Assembly (NCBI GenBank): GCA_001599935.1
Contig: BCIJ01000030.1
Location: forward strand, 1-64,000
DNA length: 64,000 nucleotides
Direction of reading: 5' to 3'
From: Holtermannia corniformis
Lineage: Eukaryota > Basidiomycota > Tremellomycetes > Holtermanniales
Of the stretch, positions 33,256 through 42,660 are shown in pieces; positions within the stretch are counted from its first letter, which is position 1, and every line of letters begins with the position of its first letter. Under the pieces are notes generated by a model that saw only the letters and a program-made list of their open reading frames with translations, ran no database searches and was not told the origin of the DNA. The position numbers and the translations under genes are program-made.

Positions 33256-35842
33256 TTAAAGCAGTTCCAGGTAGTTTGACGGGGCGATCTGCACGGGTCA
33301 GCTTTGTCAAAGAGGTAGGCACGCGACGTACACCCGTCTCGCCGGCGGGCGTGCGGACCTGGTACCACTTGCCGGCTATACGCTGTCAGCGCTGGTTCAA
33401 TCAACACGCGCACCCACAGTTGTCGACCACGTCGAGGACGTCGCCCTTGCCAAACGAAACCTCGTTCGGGTCGTCTGGCGACGCAGAGTACGAGTACAGA
33501 GCCCTGCATTGTCAGCGCCATCGGCTGAATCCACCAAACTCACTTTGCGCGGAACTTGTACTGATGACCCGGGACCCCGTTGCCCGATCGCAGTTCGAGG
33601 TCGCCCTGCTCGAGATCACGTCCGTTCGGGAGCGTGCCGAGACCGGTGCGCGCGCTCGCCGAGTGCTCCATCTTTTGCGGCGTCGTGTCGATCGGCGCAG
33701 TCGCGTAGCCGCCTTGAGGGTAGCCACCACCACCGCCGATGCCGTTGTGCGTCAGGCCGGCAGTGTCTGATCCTCGACGGAGGCCACTCGGGCTGTGGAT
33801 GGACGTGTGGCGGCGTGCACGGATCGAGCCGGGAGCGGTGAGCCCGCCGTTGTTGCCAAACGAGAGCAGGCGGTAGATGGCCGACTCTTCCTCCGAGGTG
33901 AGGTAGAGCAGCCAGACGAGCTGCGGGTGTCAGCGGCCTACAGGACTCCGAGCTACTCACATCGACCATGGCGAGGATGAGCCACCCGACGCCGACACCA
34001 ATCAGCGCGCCAAAGTCCGAGTAGATGTTGTTGACGCCATTGACGGCAAACACGAGCGCGACGGTTGTGAAGACGGCGAGCTGGAAGCGGTGGAGCGCGA
34101 GCTGGTCATTGGCGATGGCGATGCTATGGACGGTGAGTGGCGCGATTGGAGGGTGGGTGAGCTTACAAGAGGTGGATGGTGATGGCACTGCAGGTGTCAG
34201 CAAGGCGTCGACCGATGGGCATCGAGACGGGACCGGGTGTCGCAGCGGCCACTCCCGCGGTGCATCTTTGCGCTGCTCGGCAGCTGGACAGAGAGCCAGT
34301 TGCCGTAAACGTGGCTAGGTAAGCTGGACAAGCCGCAGATGAGGCCTATCGTGACACACACTAGTCAAGGTGCCAAGTCGGATTGCTGTGCGCTGTATCG
34401 AGCCAAGCCGCAGGCTGCGGCGCGGCGACGGCAGTGACATACCCTGTGGTGCTTCGTACTGTAGCCCGTTGCAGTCTGCAGTCTGCAACAGGATCGAGTC
34501 TGGTATAAACGTTGCGGTCCGGCCACAGGGCGCGAGGCTACTTGGAATTGCATTCACGAGCAAGTACAGTCGTAGCTCGACCCAGCTTGTTGCATCTGTG
34601 ACGTGCGTTCGCTCCGTGCAGGTAGCTGTCAGAACTGCGGATGGTTTTAGGCCGAACGCATTCAGTGCACACTAGCTGATCACCGGCGTCATCCAAGTCA
34701 CCCAGTGCCATCGAGATAGCGGAGCGTCAAGTACCGCTCTGCTAAATTTCACCCGCACTTGGTGAGATCTGTGGGACGCCGACCAAACAGCTACTTGTTG
34801 CGTCTAGTTACACAAGTGCCTAGGCGCGTTGACGATCACACTCGGCTGCTCGTCCGGACCGAGGTTGAGACCGGTAGCTGAGTGAGCTGATTGACGGTGC
34901 GGCAACCAGGCCGAGGCGCACGATGGCTGTGTGGAGAGATTGACTCGACTGATCGCTGTCAACCAGAAGCTGGAACGACGAGACAAGCGAGGCCAGTCGA
35001 GTGAGATCTTCCGTTTCCGTAGCCGCGAGACCTGGCAGAATGCACGAAAGAGCGAGCCCTGCGACTGCCGTTGCGGCAGGACTGACGCAGCGGGTGCCTT
35101 GATCGGGTCGACACAGTCATAGCAGCTGCAAGGGAGGCAAGAAGCTAGATGAAACTCGAGCCAGACCGGGGAGCAGAGCCGACCGATACAAACAGATCCT
35201 GACCCGGAGGAGCAAGTTGATCGACACGGAAGCGAGAGCAAGAGCAAGAGCAAGAGACCGAGAGGTACGCACAGCTGGATCCAGATTGCGAACCACAGAG
35301 TACCGACGATTGGTTGCTTGGAGCCGAGAATGTCTGTGGCAGCGTTAGCTCGGGGTTGGGTGCTGCTGCTGAAGGCATGGAGCGTGGGTTTGCGAGCGAC
35401 GCGTGTAGCTTGGGAGGGTGATGACGGTGATTCATCTGAAGATGGGATGGAGGGATCACGCCGTGATGGCGACGCGAGCTCGGGTGGTGAGGGTGTTGGC
35501 GCGATGCAGATTTTCAAATGGCGATCTCGTCTGCACCCATGCACCGGTGGGAGTGGACGAGTAGCGAGGTGGACGAGTAGCGAGGTGGACGAGTATAGTG
35601 GGAGAGAACATGAGACGTACTGTACTGAGCTTCGGCGGCAGCTTGGCTCGCTATTGTTCCAACGGCGGATCCGACAACACGACCGACACGGGATGAGAAA
35701 GACAAGCACGGTAGCCATGGTCAGCAACGCACGCCTCTGACCGCACGCGTTGCAACGCACCAAATGCGACGATCCAGCATGGGACGGCGAGGAGAAAGGT
35801 GACGAGGAAGAGGGGGTGGCGGAAGATGTTGCCTATGGCCAT
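33256..35842 (-). CDS. SHO1: osmosensor SHO1 (4 TM + SH3)
   Basis: Exon 1 at 35842-35761 reads MAIGNIFRHPLFLVTFLLAV plus CWIVAF (TM1). Exon 2 (35333-35273) reads DILGSKQPIVGTLWFAIWIQ (TM2). Next are LAITIHL and FIAIANDQLALHRFQLAVF, then VFAVNGVNNIYSDFGALIGV (TM3-TM4) and IVWLLYLTSEEES. A Ser/Gly-rich linker leads to the SH3 domain ALYSYSASPDDPNEVSFGKG, GKWYQVRTPAGETG and IAPSNYLELL before TAA 33256-33258. Reading phase is kept exactly across introns of 427 and 1085 nt. SHO1 is the plasma-membrane scaffold/sensor of the HOG MAPK branch; its SH3 binds Pbs2. Length fits fungal SHO1. Confidence 0.8.
34188..35272 (-). other. 1,085-nt intron of SHO1
   Basis: Donor GTGCGT after ATCCAGCT, acceptor ACACCTGCAG before TGCCATC. 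Joining restores WFAIWIQLAITIHL in frame between TM2 and TM3. No nested gene is supportable on either strand. Confidence 0.7.
35553..35598. repeat. 16-bp tandem repeat in SHO1 first intron
   Basis: Two exact copies (35553-35568, 35569-35584) and a partial third copy of a GTGGACGAGTAGCGAG unit within the 427-nt intron of SHO1. Confidence 0.85.
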
Positions 35843-36461
35843 GGTGGGATGCGGGTGCTGTGCTTGTTAGTGAAGATACCGAGTGGGAGTGGGAGTAGAG
35901 CAACACAGAGCAGCAGGAAGGAGACGGGAGACGGTGTTGACGAGGTCGTGCGGTGCAGGGGCGTTTGCTGTTTGCAGTGTGTCGGGGTGATGGTGTGCGA
36001 TGGACTGTGTGCACGACAGCTTGGACAGCATGCGAGATAGCGACAGCAAGATGCAGCGCTGCTCACGGGTCTCTGCTATCCTCTTGCCAAGAAGCAGCAC
36101 AGCACCGCAGCTCATCTTCTCGTCGTCCGAGCTCGCGCTCACTCACGTTGGGTGCAATCTCACTGCTCTCTGTTCGCTCTGGATCGCTCTACGCTGCTCT
36201 CTGGCTTGTGTACAGTTGGTGCACTCGAGATGAGCGAGTGAGACGGTGTAGACAGTGTCGTTGTCGTTGTCGATGGTCAACCCGAGGCGGTGCGTCTCGG
36301 CGTCGACAACAGCGTCGACGGCGGCATGTCGGTGTGCACAATCTCGCTGTCGAGCAGCAGGACAGCAGCAGGCAGGCAAGCAGGGATGAACAGCAAGCAG
36401 GCAGCGATGCATGACTGGGAGATGCATACGGTCAGAGTTGTTGATCACCATCACCATCACC

Positions 36462-36485
36462 GACGACGACGACGACGACGACGAC
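36462..36485. repeat. (GAC)n microsatellite
   Basis: Eight perfect GAC triplets, preceded by CACCAT repeats, in the SHO1-ATG14 intergenic region. Confidence 0.9.
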
Positions 36486-36636
36486 AGCAGCTGCAGCATC
36501 GGGACTGTTGACCTGTGTGTACACTGCACAGTATCCATCAGCAGTGTGTGCAGGCGTTGACACGGAGAGAAAGACAGGGCAGTTGGCAGCAAGGATAGCT
36601 CGAGACGCAGGTGAGCTCCCTTCATCATCATCTCCT

Positions 36637-36663
36637 TCTCCTCCTCCTCCTCCTCCTCCTCCT
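36637..36663. repeat. (CTC)n pyrimidine tract
   Basis: About nine CTC/TCC triplets roughly 90 bp upstream of the ATG14 start. It could be a polypyrimidine stretch of the leader. Confidence 0.85.
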
Positions 36664-36748
36664 CATGATCTACTCTCCTACGCCGTCAGCGTGCACAAGC
36701 TGACCATCGCCATCAAGCATGCCTCCCTGCCCATCCTAGCGACCGACC

Positions 36749-38451
36749 ATGCCAGCCCTCATCTGCCCCTGCTGCGCCCTCTGCTCACCCAAGCAATACT
36801 GTCAAGCCTGCCTACAGTCTGGCCTCGCATCGCACTCGAGCGCTCTCAGTACGCTCCACGCCCAGCTCGCCGTCTCGGTCGCGAGCGCCCAGGCGATCCT
36901 GGTGGGCAAAGGCAACAAGGGCGTCGGACTGGACAGCGTACGAGTGCTCAGAAGCCAGATTGCAGATCGGAACAGAGCTCTGCGCGAGGCCAACAAGGAA
37001 CTCGACAAGCGCAGAGAGCAGATCAAGACGGGTGAGTCGGTTGGACCGCGCTCGGTCCGATCCTGACCTGCCTCAGCCAAAGCACGCCTCGAGACTCTCA
37101 AAGCTACCCTCGCGACCAGGCTACACNCCCTGCGCNCCCTCCCGCCCCTCTCGTTCTCACACCAGATGCTCTCACAGGCCCTCGCGACGACCCAGGCGCG
37201 CCAGAATGAGGTCACTAGACGACTGGTCGACGCCAGGATCGTCTTGGTCAGAGAGGCCGTCGCCGTCTTTGGCCTCCGCCTCGGTCGAGGGGATAGAGCC
37301 GACGGCGGGCAGATTGCTGGCATCCGCTTACCGACCGTGGGCACGCTCAAGGGTGAGTACGCTTTGCTAGCGTGGCTCGACCGGTTGTGGAGATGGCGTT
37401 GGGGATCGACATGTGTGACTGGGTGCAAGGATCGCAGTCGCCCGGGATCGCTCATACTGCTCGGCACTTGCAGAGGGCCCTCAAGCCGGCTTGTCCGTCA
37501 CCGCATTACTTGCTGCCACTCAGATATATCGCGTTCAAGGTCGTGACACGTAGCCATGCCGGCTGAGCGTGCAGCGATCAATACGTTGAACTGCAAGAGC
37601 GCTCGTTCAGGCAGCACCTGCATCCCCGCTCTATTCCTCTCCGTTTGCCGTCGCTGACAATCACAGCCCACCCCTCGAGCCAAGTCAACGCCGCGCTCAT
37701 GCACACGGTCCACCTCGTGTCCCTGCTCACGTCCTACCTCTCTGTTTCGCTCCCGTTCGAACCGACGCCAGCCAGCAACCCACCGCTGCCGCACGTCGGT
37801 CGCCCACTCATGAAAGCGAGCACGCCGTTCCTGTCGACGACCAAATGGCGCGAGAAATGGGTGCTATGGATGAGCAGTACGGCCGTGGCGTTGGCCGACG
37901 ACAAGCGCAAGCGGGGCGGCGCGCCTAGTCTTGCGCAGTCGATTGCCGACTTGTCTGGGTTGGCGGTCGATACACCCTCGACTGCCCAGTCGTCGAGCTC
38001 TCTCGCCAAGACACTCGCAAAGCACCGTCAGTTTCTCACCGCGTTCGCTCTGCTCGCCCACTCGGTCGCATACCTCGCGTGGAGCCAAGGCGTCGAAAAC
38101 GTCGGGCTCCAGGCATCGTCGACGTCGATCCGAGTCGATGACGACGACGATCCAGACCTCGGCGACGTCTCGACCCCCGACCTCTCACGCGCCAGCACAC
38201 CCACACCATCATCCACAAAGCGAACCAACCTGATCCCTCCGACCGACATCCTCCGGCTGATCGACTTGATTGCGCACTCGCCGAAACTCGGCCAGCGCTC
38301 GCACCAGCCTGGCTCGGAACGAGGCAACGACCTGCGCCATATGGGGTTCGGACTCGATGTCGCCAAAGTCGTGCAAAGCGTGCTAGACGCAGAGGGCGCA
38401 GGAGCACAAGGCGATGACGGTGAAGGATGGGACTTGCTCGAGGCCGACTAG
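36749..38451 (+). CDS. ATG14: autophagy PI3-kinase subunit Atg14-like
   Basis: Start MPALICPCCALCSPKQYCQA at 36749 gives the paired CxxC-type cysteines found at the N terminus of Atg14/Barkor. A long coiled coil follows (GLDSVRVLRSQIADRNRALR to RREQIKTG, then ARLETLKATLATRL). The UVRAG/Atg14 core includes HYLLPLRYIAFK, VNAALMHTVHLVSLLTSYLS and KWREKWVLWMSSTAVALADD, ending with a Ser/Asp-rich tail at TAG 38451. The protein recruits the Vps34-Vps15-Atg6 complex to autophagosome formation sites. Two ambiguous bases near 37127 and 37136 fall in the coiled coil. A Vps38-like identity is the main alternative. Confidence 0.72.
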
Positions 38452-38670
38452 GTCATCTATTGTCCAGCCGCATGCTACGTTTCTCTAGCGCGGTCGCCGG
38501 TCGGATCATCCACATTGACGGAGAGCACACCCTGGACAAGATGCGAGCAGAGAGCCGCGAGGTTCAAAAGGAAGCAACCCTTTAGCTCGTATTGCCAGTT
38601 TGTGACTCCGATACGAGATACCGAATACAAAGCAAGCTCGGGAGCACCCTCGACTGTCCCACCCACAACA

Positions 38671-38871
38671 ATGTCAACCGAAGCCAATCAAGACAACTCG
38701 TCAAAGGTCACAGTGACCTTGGACGTCGAAGAGAATGGGTCAGCGACAAGGCAGACCTTTTCATTCACCGAAGCTGAAGTGCAAGACTTGATTGCGATAC
38801 ATTCGCTACAGTGTGAGCAGGAGAACTGCCCGAATGGGATTATCCTGCAGCACGCTCTATCGCAGTTCTGA
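38671..38871 (+). CDS. small orphan protein (66 aa)
   Basis: Single exon starting MSTEANQDNSSKVTVTLDVE at 38671 after a pyrimidine/ACAACA leader typical of good fungal initiation contexts. It ends at HALSQF and has an acidic helix (TFSFTEAEVQDLIAIHSLQC). The N-terminal part has the same general look as the interrupted gene at 39381 (short Ser/Asn-rich start, then V-T-x-T and NG-x-x-T). No family recognised. Confidence 0.45.
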   Translation: MSTEANQDNSSKVTVTLDVEENGSATRQTFSFTEAEVQDLIAIHSLQCEQENCPNGIILQHALSQF

Positions 38872-39380
38872 TAGAGTCTGCGGGCGGTTGACGCTACACT
38901 GCGCCACAATGCATCTCTGTCCTTTACCAGCGCATGCCAATCAACCACTGACTGACCGTCTTTGAGCCGCTGCAGCGAAACAAGCATGGTAGAAGAACGC
39001 TTCGTTTCTTCGCTCAGTGTGTACAGAAGAACAGGCCGAGCTAGGCGTATCGTGAGGAGAGATCGGAAAGCCAGTGCGCTGCTTTGTTTGGAGTATCGTT
39101 CCTGTCAATCGGTTAAAGTTGACGTACATATTCTTTATCATCCCTGCACCGGCATCGCATCCATTGAAGCCATGGCGGCAAGCAGAGCTCTTAATTGACG
39201 TTGCCGCGCCTGTGCATGGCCGTGAAACGCAGTCACCAAAAGGAGGCAGGTGACGCGGCGAGCATCGACCTCCTTGCTTCTTGCTCCTTTGCCGATGACA
39301 GCCGCACTGTCGTGGCTTCTATAAAGCTCGGCAGAGACAAGCTGGCTATCGGCGCTGAGCCTCATCAACAACCAGCAAAG

Positions 39381-39474
39381 ATGAGTTCATCGAGTCAAGA
39401 AGCGCCATCACACCCCGCCGTGTCCACTGTCACAACCCGCCAATGCAATGGACAAACCGTAGTTAATGACGTGG
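39381..39474 (+). pseudogene. 5' fragment of small gene interrupted by the Ngaro-like element
   Basis: A TATAAA box (39320-39325) lies 56 bp upstream of ATG 39381, whose frame begins MSSSSQEAPSHPAVSTVTTR and loses protein-like character after QTVVNDV at about 39474, where retroelement sequence begins. The STVTT...NGQTV stretch resembles STHTTADGRTV of the intact gene at 44526. The matching C-terminal part is found on the far side of the element (44089-44235). The fragment is probably not functional. Confidence 0.5.
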
Positions 39475-42282
39475 CGTTCTCGTGTCCGTGTTTGAGTTCC
39501 CGCCGTCCCACCCGTGCGCGAGAGCTGAATACATCGAGCACCCGCTCCCAGAGGCCAACGAGGCAAGGGCCGGAGCAGCGCGTAGCGGTTGCGACAGCGG
39601 GTGCGACTGTTCAGTCGCGCTCGTCCCCCCACCAGCATTCGTGGGAGGCGAGCACGCCGGCGGCTGCGGTCGACGATGGTTGCAGGACGGCGCGTGCGAG
39701 GGCAACGCGGCTCGCGGTGGTCGCGTCTTGGTAGAGCTTGACTGCAGACGAGGACCACCGGCCGAGGATCTTGATGTCGTCGTCGCCAAGCCCGCCGGCG
39801 ATTTTCGCCCACGTGGCCATCCCTCTTCGAAAGGAATGGCCCGAGTACCCTCTGGCGCTGAGGCCCGCGTGTCGGATGGCGCGCCGCATGCAGTTGACGA
39901 ACCAGTCCCTGGGGAACCCGCCCGAGGCCTTTTCGAACAGAGGTGCCGTGGGTGCACGTTGGCGGGCTTGGACGTGTCGCCTGAGCAACTCGAGAGGCTG
40001 TACCGGGGCGTCGGCTGGCATTGAGGGGACGATGATCTTGAGACCGCGCCGGAAAGGGTCTGTCTTTGATGCGGGCAGTCGCAGGGTGGCGTGTGTCCCG
40101 TGGTCGGTGAAGTCGGCCACGCTGAAATGAAAGGCCGCCGAGAACGCTCGACGCTCGTGCGTGACTTCTCCGCACCGGAGACCGCCCACGTAGGCGACCG
40201 CAAAAGCCGCGGAGAGGCACTGCAGGTCAGGAAGGGGCAGCCCCATGCCTGAGAGGGCCCGGAGCATGGCGGCGAGCACCGGCAGGGTAATTGGTAGCCT
40301 TTGCCGTCGTTGCTGTTCGCCGCCCACGCGGTGGATTCCTCGCAGTGTTGCTTCGACCCACGGGTGTTTGAAGGCGGCCGCGTCGAGGCCACTGTCGTTA
40401 TGGAACTTGCGGAGCCCGGCGGCGTACCCTCGAATGGTTGAGTGTCGAAGGTCGCTGGCTCCCGCAAGATATGCGAGCCAGTTGGCAAGTGATCGCGGCG
40501 TGGCGGGGTATGAAGCACTGCGGTGGTACCTTTCGTAGCTCCGGCGAGCCGTTTCGTATGATGCGCGGGTGGACGGCGCGATCGAGGAGTAGATGTAGTA
40601 GATTGCGAGATTAGAGAGGTTGGGGAGGAGGGCGCGGAAGGGCGCTGGGGGGTGCGGGAGGCCGGCAGAGGGTCCAGGCAGCGGTGGTTCCGGTCCTGCC
40701 GGCGCTGCAAGGCGGTGGCGAAGGCGGTGGGGTCGAGCTTGGCGGCGGCGGTCCACTGGTAGTGGGACAGAGCGTCAGCGAGACTGTTTTCTTCGGATGG
40801 CAGCCACTGCGTCGCGAAAGTGAAGTCATTCTGCGCTCCCAGCAACCACAGGCGACGAAGTAGAGACTGCGCAGTTGGCATCCGAATCGAGCCGGACGCC
40901 ACTGATGCCACGACTGCCGCATTGTCGTTGTGGAACACGATGTGGGCTCCTGCCCACGCCGGTCCCCCTTCGCCAAAGACCTCGACTGCGTGCAAGACCG
41001 CGTGCAGCTCCTTGAAGGTGATGTGTTTCCCCTGGTGCCGTCGCGGAAACGAGTACGCGAACGCGTCGGATGCTTGCCCAGCTGGGCCCAGGTGTCCGCC
41101 GCCACCGAGGAGTCCGCTCGCGTCTGTCCATACGTGGACAACCCGGCGCGGCAGCGGCGCCAGGAGCCGAATCCCGTTCCAAGAGGGCAGTAGGGTCCGC
41201 CACCATTCCAGGTCACGCCTCGCGTCCAGAGACAGCCGGCGGCGGTCGCCGGCAGTCATACCAGCCAGGTGGTCCCATATCCGCCGGACGAAGACGCGTC
41301 CGAGGGGGAGGACGCGGGTGGCGAAGACCAGGAGGCCACCGATTTGCTCGATTTCGAGCCTTGAGGCTGTACCCCTCTCCAGGAGGATCCCGAGACGCTT
41401 GATGAGGTCGTTTCGACGCCCGTCGGAGAGTTTTGCGATCATCTGAAGGGTATCAACCTCGATCCCGAGGATGACAAGATTCGTGGCGGGCCCGAGGCAC
41501 TTGTCGGCGTTAACCTTAACGCCGAGTGACGAACATGCCAACTCGAAGGTACGCATGGAGTCTTGGCAGGATCCCGGAGTGTCCCCAAATCCGAAGAAGT
41601 CGTCAAGATAATGGAACATCGGGTCGATCCCTGCCGACTGCACGACCCAGTGGAGGCCTTCGGCAAGCAGGTTGAACACGAAGGGAGCCACCCGGGCTCC
41701 GAATGGCAGGCAGAGGTCGGTGAAGTATTCCCCGTTGAGCTCGAAACCTGCCACGGCGTGCGCGGACGGTGCGGCGCGGACATGCCGGAAGGCGTCAGAG
41801 AGGTCTGCCTTCCATAGCAGCATGCCACGGCCTTTCCGCTGCAAAGCGGCGAAAAGGTCGTCGAGCTGCGTGTATCGCAAGAAGCCGAAATCTCGTGGGA
41901 CGTAATCGTTGACAGCACGCATGTCGTGGATTGCGCGCCATTTGTTGCCATCTTTGGGTACTGCGGCGAGCGGGGTGATGAAGGCCAACGAGTCCCGGCA
42001 CACGGGTCGGATTTGGCCCAGTCGCAGCCGGCGATCCGTTTCGGCGGCGAGGAAGGCTTTCTCTGCCGTGCCCAAGCGATAGGGCGGGACGTATCGTGTT
42101 GCCGGATGTGGACCTCGCATGCCGAACTGGAAGCCGTTGCGGATGATCCTCCGCAGCAAGGCGGCGAAGGCCGGCTCCGGGTAATCGGAGAGGCATTCCT
42201 CCCATTCTTGCGCGGCGGCTTGTAGCGTGCCCCCCAGGTATGCGGGTTCAGGCCCATAGGGTATGAACCCGGCAGCCGGCAC
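39463..42282 (-). CDS. reverse transcriptase-RNase H of the Ngaro-like element
   Basis: A 939-codon frame; only the first 500 or so residues are RT-RH. RT blocks: SLAFITPLAAVPKDGNKWRA, LLWKADLSDAFRHV, LCLPFGARVAPFVFN and HYLDDFFGFG (YxDD near residue 223). RNase H: VHVWTDASGLLGGGG, TFKELHAVLHAVEVFG, IVFHNDNAAVV and LADALSHY. These carry the D-E-D-D residues. The remaining 430 codons stay open but are Ser/Pro/Arg-rich, being the second frame across the recombinase gene. The N terminus is uncertain because the frame starts 380 bp after the gag stop. Confidence 0.85.
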   Translation of the reverse strand: MPAAGFIPYGPEPAYLGGTLQAAAQEWEECLSDYPEPAFAALLRRIIRNGFQFGMRGPHPATRYVPPYRLGTAEKAFLAAETDRRLRLGQIRPVCRDSLAFITPLAAVPKDGNKWRAIHDMRAVNDYVPRDFGFLRYTQLDDLFAALQRKGRGMLLWKADLSDAFRHVRAAPSAHAVAGFELNGEYFTDLCLPFGARVAPFVFNLLAEGLHWVVQSAGIDPMFHYLDDFFGFGDTPGSCQDSMRTFELACSSLGVKVNADKCLGPATNLVILGIEVDTLQMIAKLSDGRRNDLIKRLGILLERGTASRLEIEQIGGLLVFATRVLPLGRVFVRRIWDHLAGMTAGDRRRLSLDARRDLEWWRTLLPSWNGIRLLAPLPRRVVHVWTDASGLLGGGGHLGPAGQASDAFAYSFPRRHQGKHITFKELHAVLHAVEVFGEGGPAWAGAHIVFHNDNAAVVASVASGSIRMPTAQSLLRRLWLLGAQNDFTFATQWLPSEENSLADALSHYQWTAAAKLDPTAFATALQRRQDRNHRCLDPLPASRTPQRPSAPSSPTSLISQSTTSTPRSRRPPAHHTKRLAGATKGTTAVLHTPPRRDHLPTGSHILREPATFDTQPFEGTPPGSASSITTVASTRPPSNTRGSKQHCEESTAWAANSNDGKGYQLPCRCSPPCSGPSQAWGCPFLTCSASPRLLRSPTWAVSGAEKSRTSVERSRRPFISAWPTSPTTGHTPPCDCPHQRQTLSGAVSRSSSPQCQPTPRYSLSSCSGDTSKPANVHPRHLCSKRPRAGSPGTGSSTACGAPSDTRASAPEGTRAIPFEEGWPRGRKSPAGLATTTSRSSAGGPRLQSSSTKTRPPRAALPSHAPSCNHRRPQPPACSPPTNAGGGTSATEQSHPLSQPLRAAPALASLASGSGCSMYSALAHGWDGGNSNTDTRTPRH
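39611..40756 (-). CDS. tyrosine recombinase of the Ngaro-like element
   Basis: 381 codons. The N-terminal SAM-like domain has SIAPSTRASYETARRSYERY and LRHSTIRGYAAGLRKFHNDS. The catalytic domain keeps the arginine in YVGGLRCGEV (near residue 192), H-x-x-R in YSGHSFRRGMATWAK (near 306) and the tyrosine in LGRWSSSAVKLYQDA (near 341). This enzyme inserts the circular cDNA without target-site trimming by integrase. The start overlaps the RT frame, shifted by two bases, so translation probably needs frameshifting, reinitiation or splicing. Confidence 0.85.
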   Translation of the reverse strand: MDRRRQARPHRLRHRLAAPAGPEPPLPGPSAGLPHPPAPFRALLPNLSNLAIYYIYSSIAPSTRASYETARRSYERYHRSASYPATPRSLANWLAYLAGASDLRHSTIRGYAAGLRKFHNDSGLDAAAFKHPWVEATLRGIHRVGGEQQRRQRLPITLPVLAAMLRALSGMGLPLPDLQCLSAAFAVAYVGGLRCGEVTHERRAFSAAFHFSVADFTDHGTHATLRLPASKTDPFRRGLKIIVPSMPADAPVQPLELLRRHVQARQRAPTAPLFEKASGGFPRDWFVNCMRRAIRHAGLSARGYSGHSFRRGMATWAKIAGGLGDDDIKILGRWSSSAVKLYQDATTASRVALARAVLQPSSTAAAGVLASHECWWGDERD

Positions 42283-42660
42283 GGTGTTGGGCCGGGCTGC
42301 CGGGGCAGCTGTTGGTCGCCGGGCTCGAAGGAGGCGAAAGAGGGAGGGAGCGAGAGGATTGAGCGACCCGGTCGGAATGCCGGGAGGCGCTGGGGAGGGC
42401 GTGACGGTCGGACTGCCGAAAGACGCCGAAGTTGACGCACTGGGCAGAATGCCAGAGGACGCCGTGTATGGCGGCGTCCCAGGCAGATTGCTGGGAGACG
42501 CCGAGAGGATGCGGGGTACCGTCGGACTGCTGTACCGGCGGAAGGGGCTTGCGATCTGACTGCCGCAGAGACCCGGAGGGATGGGAGGTGACGGAGGCTT
42601 CGCGCGAGTTGTTGGTCCAGGGGTTCCCGTATCCTGGTCCCGCGGCGAAGCCTGGCCGCG

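Larger units (their letters stand above)
35843..36748. promoter_or_regulatory. divergent promoter region of SHO1 and ATG14
   Basis: About 900 bases between two divergent start codons. It contains a (GAC)8 run, a pyrimidine tract of CTC repeats, and GTGAGC/CAG pairs that could be 5'UTR introns. No gene is seen. Confidence 0.4.

Noticed and set aside
34804..35763. 319-codon minus-strand ORF with hydrophobic runs
   Set aside because: Its hydrophobic segment is the SHO1 TM2 exon plus intron read-through; the spliced SHO1 model explains it better.
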